Origin: Limnanthes douglasii subsp. nivea
Lineage: Eukaryota; Streptophyta; Magnoliopsida; Brassicales; Limnanthaceae
Assembly: GCA_036936605.1 (NCBI GenBank)
Contig: JAUPFV010000001.1
Coordinates: forward strand, 209,729,138-209,793,137
Length of the DNA: 64,000 nucleotides
Direction of reading: 5' to 3'
The notes under the pieces were generated by a model. That model did not search any database and had not been told where the DNA came from. It was given only the letters and a program-made list of their open reading frames with translations. The translations under genes and the position numbers were made by a program. Positions 57,839 to 64,000 of this stretch are shown piece after piece (positions within the stretch are counted from its first letter, which is position 1; every line of letters begins with the position of its first letter).

Positions 57839-58940
57839 CTATGCTAGGTCTATATCTTTCAATAAATTTCTGAGCCAAATTGCACGACTAACACATGTAG
57901 TAGCAACAACGTATTCCGCCTCAGAAGTGGACAACGTGATAATCGGTTTTTTCTTTGACATCCATGTGAAGGAAATATTTGCCATAAAAATACAAATCGA
58001 GTAGTACTCCTTCGATTGTCTATGTCTCCACCCCAATCACCATCGCTATACCCAACAAGTTTGTAATCATTAGAAATGGAATCGAGTAATCCAAAATCAA
58101 TTGCACCTTTCAGATAGTGAAGGATTCTCTTTGCGGCTTTGAAATGAGGTGTTGTTGGAGATTTCATGTAGCGGTTAACCAATCCAACTGCATGAAGAAT
58201 ATCTGGTATTGTGCAAGTTAGATAGCATAGACTTCCTACCAAACTTTTGAATAATGTTGGATCTACACTTTCACCTTCTTCATGCTTGGACATTTTGACT
58301 CCAAACTCCATGGGTGTGCTTATCGGGATACAGTTCTCCATCTTAAACTTCTTCAAGATATCTTTAGCATAGCTTTCTTGTGAGATGAAAACTCCATATT
58401 TTTGTTGCTTAACTTCAATGCTAAGGTAGTATGCCTTGAGCCCTAAGTCTGTCATCTCGAATTCCTTTGTCATCACTTCTTTGAATTTATTGAACATACT
58501 TGGGCTGCTTCCACTGAAGATCAAATCGTCCACGTAGGGACACACAATCAAAATATCTTCATATTTGATCTTGGTATATAGAGCGTGCTCGTAGGGATAT
58601 TTTTTGAAGCCATTCTCTCGGAAATACTTGTCGATTCTACCGTTCCATGCCCTTGGTGCTTGTTTTAGTCCGTAAAGAGCCTTCTTTAGCTTAAACACCT
58701 TATCTTCGTGACCTTTGAACTCATAGCCTAATGGTTGTTGAATGTAGGCTTCTTCTTCAATGACTCCATTTAGAAATTCTGACTTTACATCCATTTGTTG
58801 TATCTTCCACTTGTTTTGAGCTGCCAAAGAAATTATTCGTCTAATACTTTCTAATCGGGCAACGGGGGTGAATAACTCATCATTGTCAATTCCAGCCTTT
58901 TGACTATAGCCTTTTGCAAGAAGCCTCGCTTTGTGTTTTT
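57839..58940 (-). pseudogene. Copia E reverse transcriptase and RNase H
   Basis: RT copies the element RNA and RNase H removes the RNA. The frame 58827-57859 has KWKIQQMDVKSEFLNG, LKKALYGLKQAPRAWN, PYVDDLIFSG (the YVDD box intact), EFEMTDLG, ILHYLKG and LVGYSDGDWGGD. A frameshift near 57990 moves the rest of RNase H (FTWMSKKKPIITLSTSEAEY, ATTCVSRAIWLRNLL) to the frame 58036-57839. The N-terminal part of RT (58830-58940) is out of frame. Confidence 0.88.
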
Positions 58941-59076
58941 AAATCTCCCCCTTAGTATTTCTCTTAGTTTTGTATAAGCATCTGACGCCTATTGTCTTGT
59001 ACCCTTTGGGAAGTGAGGTGAATTCCCATGTGTCATTCTTCTCGATGGCTCTAGTTTCTTCATCCATCACGTCTCC

Positions 59077-59400
59077 CTATTGTTTCTCTTGTGCAGCTTC
59101 TTGAAATGCCACTGGCTCATAATCAGCAAAGAGACAAAACAGTTTAAGGTTATCCATTGGTTCGGTTACCTCATAAAGATCACCAAGACTTCTTGTACGT
59201 TCCACTGCTCTTTCATTTTGACTACCATATGACGATAATGAAGATGATGAGTCTCCATGAGTAGATGATGTTGGTGAAGTATGTGGGTATGCAACCTCTT
59301 CTGATTGCTCATTCGATGTCTGCTCGTCTTCTTTAATTTGGGGGGGAAAATGTGAACTCATTTGTATGAGCCCCAAAATCCCATTCGCCTTGTTCATCAA
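59077..59400 (-). pseudogene. Copia E integrase-RT linker
   Basis: A 107-codon frame, Ser/Glu-rich (SPTSSTHGDSSSSLSSYGSQ), typical of the unstructured linker between integrase and RT in copia polyproteins. It ends EPVAFQEAAQEKQ, the usual run-up to RT. Stops separate it from both neighbours. Confidence 0.7.
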
Positions 59401-60000
59401 CTATCACGTCTCGGCTTATCACAACCTTCTTATTGTTTGGTTTGTACAACATGTAGCCTTCGGAACTTGCGTCGTAACCGATGAAGATACAATTCTTGCT
59501 TTTATCATCGAGTTTGGTTCGTTTTTCGTCTGGTACATGGACATGAGCTACGGTTCCAAATACTCTTAGGTGGGAAATTCATGGCTTTCTTCCACTCTAC
59601 GCTTGGTGTCTTTCCCCAAACACTTCTTGTTGGAGATCGGTTAGACAAGTAGACCGCACATGTCATTGCTTCCGCCCAAAAATCCTTAGGAAGTTTCTTG
59701 CTTTAGAGCATACTTCGCGCCATATCAAGGATTGTTCTGTTCTTCCTTCCTGCCACACCGTTTTGTTGAAGAGATCTGGGAACTGTCAAGCGACGACGAA
59801 TTCGATTTGCTTCACAAAATTCATGGAATTCATTGGATGTAAACTCCCCTCCTCGGTCAGATCTCATGGCTTTGATCTTATTTCCGCTTTCCTTATCCAT
59901 AACTACTTTGAACTTCTTAAATATTCCAAAGACTTCGGATTTATGTTTCAAGAAATATACCCAAGTTTTTCTTGAAAAATCATCAATGAATACTAAAATT
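59401..60000 (-). pseudogene. Copia E integrase core
   Basis: The frame 59951-59703 has IKAMRSDRGGEFTSNEF (second catalytic Asp kept) and LQQNGVAGRKNRTILDMARSML, where the catalytic Glu of G-V-A-E-R-K-N-R is changed to Gly. The C-terminal integrase region at 59700-59410 is readable only in pieces. It is inactive. Confidence 0.85.
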
Positions 60001-60012
60001 AGTTACTTTTAC

Positions 60013-60327
60013 CTAGAGAGCTCGGCTTGATTGGACCACACACATCGGTATGAATAAGCTCGAGAGGTTTCTTGGCTCTTGATTCTGACTCCTTTGGAAA
60101 GATTTTCTGAATTGTTTTCCAAGTAAACATCGTTCGCATAGTTGGTCAGGATGATTGATACATGGTAACCCTCTCACCATTTCCTTCTTAGAAAATAACT
60201 CTAAACTTGTAAATTTGAGATCCCCAAGTCGAACATGCCATAACCACGACGAATCTTTGTAACAAGCCTTAAGACACTTTGCAACATCATTTTGAATATT
60301 CAAAGGAAACATTCTATTCTTTGACAT
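60013..60327 (-). pseudogene. Copia E pre-integrase / zinc-binding region
   Basis: SSWLWHVRLGDLKFTSL then INHPDQLCERCLLGKQFRKSF. This is the GAG-pre-integrase domain with the H-H-C-C zinc site; the second His (G-H) is replaced by Asp, while C-x-x-C is kept. Confidence 0.85.
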
Positions 60328-60348
60328 TTGAACTTTAGCAATTAAGTC

Positions 60349-60700
60349 TCATTTTCCACCTCTCATAAAATGACTATAATTTTTCATATGAATATCATGG
60401 CCCTTTTCTAGTAGTTGTCCCAAGCTCAAGATGTTGTTTTTCATGCTAGGTGCATAATAGACATTTGAAATTATTCGGTGACTACCATCTTTTTCACGAA
60501 TAAGAATGTTATATTTTCCGTTCACCGATATTTTGCTATGATCTCCAAAATAGACATTTCCACTCACTACTTCATTGATCTTTACGAACATGTTTCTTTT
60601 CCCACACATATGGTTGCTTGCACCAGTGTCAAGATACCAAGTGTTCTCTTGACGTTCATTAGTGTTTATGTATGTTAATATCTTTTTCCTCCGTCTTCTC
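60349..60700 (-). pseudogene. Copia E protease
   Basis: WYLDTGASNHMCG holds the intact D-T-G active site, followed by VYFGDHSKISVNGKYNI, HRIISNVYYAPSMKNNILS and GQLLEKGHDIHM. The domain is complete for a copia protease. The open frame begins at 60807, but its first ~35 codons are out of frame with the zinc knuckle. Confidence 0.85.
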
Positions 60701-60746
60701 CTCCACATAGTTGGCTCTCTCCTAAACTCTATTGTTGGGGCCTCTG

Positions 60747-61181
60747 CATTTCGAATCATAATGTTCAAACCTTTGACATTTATAACATTGGATTTGAGAT
60801 TTATCATACCTCGAGTTCAGATTTCTTCGTCCACGACCTCGTGTTAAGATTTCTCTTTTGTCATAGTTGTAGTTGGAATTATTGTTTTTGTAATCTCAGC
60901 CACGTCCACGACCATGATAACCACCTCATCCACGGCCTCTACCTCTGCCTCGGCCACGTTGGTTTCTATCATCTTCTTGATTTTCATGCATGTCTTTGAG
61001 TTCTACTTTGAGGAGTTGCTCGGTGATTTCTTTCTTCTTCTTGTTCTTTTCTTCATATGCTTGTAGGGAGCCTTGGAGTTCTTCTATTATCATTTTCTCC
61101 AAGTCTTCAGTTTCTTCAATCGTCAAGACGATATGCTCAAATTTAGGACCTAACGAGTGGAGTATTCTTTCTAATCTAAAT
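60747..61181 (-). pseudogene. Copia E gag, C-terminal part
   Basis: The zinc knuckle CYKCQRFEHYDSKC is intact at 60788-60747 in a different frame from the protease. The frame 61126-60926 has EELQGSLQAYEEKNKKKKE and ends in the Arg-Gly tract RGRGRGRGRG. Up to 61181 LERILHSLGPKFEHIVLTIEE is readable. The N-terminal half of gag is missing. Confidence 0.8.
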
Positions 61182-61509
61182 TGAATTATTTTATGTATAT
61201 ATATTTATTTATTTTTTTATTTTAGTTCAATTTAACTTAAATTTTAGGTACGACCATTTTAATCGAAACTAATAAATCAAATCAAATCGAATAAGGTACG
61301 ACCATTCTACCCTCTCCTTATAACGAAGGAACTTCCAAGTACCATCCATTTTCCCCGAACATCTAAGGTGTGTTCGATCGACAATACCCACGATTAGTGC
61401 AACCCCTTTATCGAGTACCTCACCCAAAGAAAGCTGCCACAAGATAAAGCTCTTGCCCGTACATTCCAAGTCATCGAGTATCTAAGGTGAGGTGTGTTTG
61501 GTTAAATAC
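61182..61509. other. Spacer between copia E and the terminal Tat element
   Basis: AT-rich to 61290, then a more GC-rich patch (61290-61500) with a 66-codon - strand frame (61469-61269) that I do not recognise. The motif atctaaggtg-tgtt occurs near 61360 and 61470, suggesting a ~110-bp diverged duplication. Confidence 0.4.
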
Positions 61510-62104
61510 CCGATTAAAAAGAAAGTTCAAGTTCAGTTTATGGTGGTTGAATGTCCGACCAGTTACAATGCTATTTCTGGGAGATTAATGTACATTAATG
61601 TTTGAAGTATGTTATTGGGGATCGAGTTGGTGTGGTTTAAAGTGATAAAAAAGTGGCTATAGAATGTTATGAAACAACACTTAGAGTTTGATGCTCTACT
61701 TCTGAGGATCGAATGACTGAATAACAACCAAGGGGGATGACCTCGGATGAAGACAAAGTAGATGATCCGAGGGAAACCCCGGGTTCTTTAACAGTAAGTG
61801 AGGATATTGAAGAACATTTTTTTTTATATGGGAAGACTTTCCGAACATAAACATTGTTGTCTTCTACCTTGCATAGTCAGTTGTTACAGTTTTTGTTTGA
61901 TAACTTGGATGTTTTCACTTCGAAAACAGAAGATGTGATAGGAGTTCCGTCTGAAATAATATGCCATAGCCTAGCTATAAATCCGAAGATAAAGCCTGGT
62001 ATTCAGAAGTGACGAGCTTTTTCTGTTGAAAAGTCAAAGGCTATTTTTTCAGGAGGTGGATCGCCTCTCTAGGGTTGGACATATTAGGGAGGCACAGTAT
62101 CCTT

Positions 62105-62720
62105 TATAGACTGCCAACCCGGTATTGGTAAAAACGAAGAACGAAAAGTGGAGAATGTGTGTTGACTTCACAAATTTGAATCAAGCATGCCCTAAAAATT
62201 CATTCCATGCCTCTCAAACAGTTCAGGTGGTTGATTCTACTTTAAGGAATAAATTCTTTCTTTTATGGATTCTTATGCAGGGTATAATCAGATTCAAATG
62301 GATCCAAGTAATCATGAAAGCACTACATTCATCACTGACCGATGACTACATTGTTATAGGGTCATGCCATTTGGGTTGAAGAATGCTGGAACACCATATT
62401 AAAGGTTAGTGAATAAGACTTTTGCCTCATAAATCAGAAGAAATATGAAGGTGTACATTGATGAAATGCTGGTTAAGAGTTCCACAGATGATGAACACCT
62501 TAAAGATTTAGAGGAGACTGTTTTAAATTTGAGAGCCATTCGTTTGAAGTTGAATCCAGAGAAATGTACTTTTGGTGTCCGATCAAGGAAATCCTTGGGA
62601 TATATTATTAGTGAAAAATGAATAGAAGCAGATCCAGAACAATTGAAGGCTTTGGTTTCGATGACATCGCCTCAAACTATAAAGGAGGTGCAAGTTTTGA
62701 CATGGCGGTTATCTCCTCTT
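62105..62720 (+). pseudogene. Tat reverse transcriptase, terminal element
   Basis: VKTKNEKWRMCVDFTNLNQACPK, then frameshifted pieces of the palm (PFGLKNAGTPY), VYIDEMLVKSS where the Y-I-D-D box has Glu for the second Asp, LKLNPEKCTFGVRSRKSLGY and MTSPQTIKEVQVLTWRL. Several stops are present. It is not active. Confidence 0.82.
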
Positions 62721-62839
62721 AGTCGATTTATTTCAAGGTTTTCTGATAAATGTTTCCGTTTAATCCAAGTTTTGTGCATAACCAAAGAATTAGAATGAAC
62801 ACCAAGTGTGAAGAAGGGTTTCAAGATTAAAGAGCTATT

Positions 62840-63240
62840 GCTGTCACCATAGATTTTATCCATGCCTCGAAATGGAGAGAAACTATTTTTGTATATAGCA
62901 GTTTCTGATTTTGTTGTAAGTGTTGTTTTAATATGCAAAGACAATGGAATTTCAAATCCAGTTTATTATGTTAGTAAAATTTTGTTGTCATCGGAGAAAA
63001 GGTATTTGAAACTTGAAAAATTGGCTTTGGCGTTAGTGGTGGCTGCTAGAAAAATGTGCCCTTATTTTCAAGCGCACGCCATTGTGGTTTGAACTTCTTT
63101 CCAATTAAAGAATGTGTTACAACGACCAGACATTTCTGGTAGAATGACCAAATGGTCAGTAGAATTGGGAGATTTTGACATCATTTTTGCTCCTCGAACA
63201 ACTATTAAAGCTTAAGCTTTAGCTGCTTTTCTGGTCGAAT
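62840..63240 (+). pseudogene. RNase H (gypsy type), terminal element
   Basis: The open frame 62862-63092 has LYIAVSDFVVSVVLI, NPVYYVSKILLSSEKRYLKLEKLALALVVAARK, and then, past a stop, LKNVLQRPDISGRMTKWSVE and FDIIFAPR. This is the usual gypsy RNase H followed by its conserved tail. Confidence 0.82.
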
Positions 63241-63380
63241 TTTATTCAAGCATATCAGTTGAGAAGACAAATAAAAAGACCTTGCCATAAACTTTGATAT
63301 GGATAGTTCGAACATATGGTGGGTCTTGTATATTAGGGTACAGTGCATGATTTCAATTAGTTGCTTCTTCTGGGGAGACA

Positions 63381-63665
63381 ATGTATCAAACCATTCGATT
63401 TGGTGTTTGTGCATCGAATAATAAATCTGAATATGAGGTTGCGTTGGCTGGTTTAAGACTTGCTAATATCTGTGAAGCAACAACAGTTTGTTTGGAAACA
63501 GATTTACAATTAGTGGCAAATCATATGGCAGGTGTTTCCGAGGCTAAGAAGGATCATTTAATTTTGTATATGCGAGAACTTCAAAATTTGGCTCTTCGGT
63601 TTGATAAAGTGATTATAGATCATATTAATCGAGGGATAATACAATTGATGATTCTTTGGCAATAA
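63381..63665 (+). pseudogene. Second (archaeal-type) RNase H, terminal element
   Basis: A 94-codon frame: SNNKSEYEVALAGLRLANI (for T-N-N-E-A-E-Y-E-A), CLETDLQLVANHMAGVSEAKK, YMRELQNLALRFDKVIIDHINR. This extra RNase H occurs in Tat-lineage plant elements. The first part of the domain (63240-63380) is degraded. Confidence 0.82.
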
Positions 63666-63699
63666 TTTCTTTTACAAAAGAATATCATCAGATATTGTT

Positions 63700-64000
63700 A
63701 CTGGAGAGTCCCTCGATTTTGACACGGTGATAGCAATGTAAATATGTTAAGGAAGTATTTTTCACTCCAAACATAAATTGAGGTGATTGGAGGTATGATA
63801 TTCTTAATTTTTTACGAAGAGGTATGTTACCTCAAGATCCACATCTAGCTAAAATATTAAAATATAAATCCTATGGTTATGTTGTATTGGATGGAGTGTT
63901 ATACAAGAAATATTTTAGTAGACAATTGCTACGTTGTTTGGGAAAACAAGAATCTCAAGAAATCTTATTTGAGTTGCATGATAGTGAGGGTTCAACCCAC
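63700..64000 (+). pseudogene. Integrase N-terminus, cut by the window edge
   Basis: After stops, DILNFLRRGMLPQDPHLAKILK and YVVLDGVLYKKYFSRQLLRCL then EILFELHDSEGSTH read as the zinc-binding start of Tat integrase (the usual E-V-H-x-G-x-C-G-x-H has become E-L-H-D-S-E-G-S-T-H). The remainder lies outside the window. Confidence 0.75.

Larger units (their letters stand above)
57091..61181 (-). mobile_element. Copia element E, 5'-truncated
   Basis: A - strand copia element with an intact 3' LTR (57091-57581), then RNase H, RT, integrase, pre-integrase, protease and gag in order up to 61181. There the gag homology breaks off inside the domain; no 5' LTR or PBS follows. Disabling changes are moderate in number, so it is younger than A-C but older than D. 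Confidence 0.88.
61510..64000 (+). mobile_element. Tat-type Ty3/gypsy element, pol, continues past the window
   Basis: On the + strand: the protease end (61525-61700, VQFMVVECPTSYNAISG), RT (62105-62720), RNase H (62840-63240), a second RNase H (63380-63665) and the start of integrase. Two RNase H domains in this order define the Tat group. Stops and frameshifts make it defective. It is the same kind of element as the two - strand remnants at 30-35 and 48-52 kb. Confidence 0.82.

Noticed and set aside
1..64000. CRISPR arrays, bacterial operons, ribosomal RNA genes or viral replication genes
   Set aside because: All tandem arrays lack regular spacers, the coding remnants are plant retrotransposon types, and no rRNA-like conserved blocks were seen.

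Overview
The window is AT-rich plant (angiosperm, most likely dicot) nuclear DNA made almost entirely of nested, decayed LTR retrotransposons. The evidence is plant-type Ty1/copia and Ty3/gypsy proteins, primer binding sites matching initiator tRNA-Met, Tat-type gypsy elements with two RNase H domains, a Mutator-type foldback MITE, a plant YTH-domain (ECT) gene copy and a miR319-like hairpin. No intact protein-coding host gene was found. Most long open frames are remnants of gag or pol, or shadows of them.

Layout, left to right. 1-3629: old remnants, short duplications and two unrecognised small ORFs. 3630-7245: degenerate 92-bp and 68-bp tandem repeats split by a 2.9-kb gypsy element (3835-6749) that has both LTRs, a target site duplication (TSD), a primer binding site (PBS), a polypurine tract (PPT) and a nearly open gag, but has lost reverse transcriptase and most of integrase. 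7246-10200: gene-free, ending in an A-rich array of ~100-bp repeats. 10642-22900: three ancient copia elements. A is on + (~10642-16300), B on - (~16302-20275, inserted at A's 3' LTR), C on + (~20400-22900). 22950-35160: a Tat-like gypsy element on the - strand, with a + strand ORF zone on its far side and a 29-bp tandem array between the two. A young copia element D (24180-28409) is inserted in it.

Element D is the most remarkable object here. Its 207-bp LTRs differ at 2 positions, and it has a clean GCTGA TSD, a PBS and a PPT. Its integrase and RT/RNase H have been replaced by sequence from two host genes: a kinase-like fragment, and a nearly complete intronless copy of an m6A-reader (YTH/ECT) gene. 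Gag, protease, pre-integrase region, kinase fragment and most of the YTH gene lie in one reading frame, broken only by three stop codons and one single-base deletion.

35170-35595 is a MITE with 197-bp terminal inverted repeats and a perfect 10-bp TSD. 36622-36822 on the - strand is a miR159/miR319-type precursor hairpin behind a good TATA box. It is the only feature in the window that looks like a potentially functional host gene. 37040-43780 is gene-free AT-rich DNA with a few diverged repeats. 43787-52600 is a second Tat-like - strand element with the same layout as the first. 53421-55919 is a second, more decayed gypsy element of the same lineage as the one at 3.8 kb. 55920-57090 holds LTR-like remnants. 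57091-61181 is a 5'-truncated copia element (E) on the - strand with an intact 3' LTR. 61510-64000 is the pol of a Tat-type element on the + strand that runs off the window.
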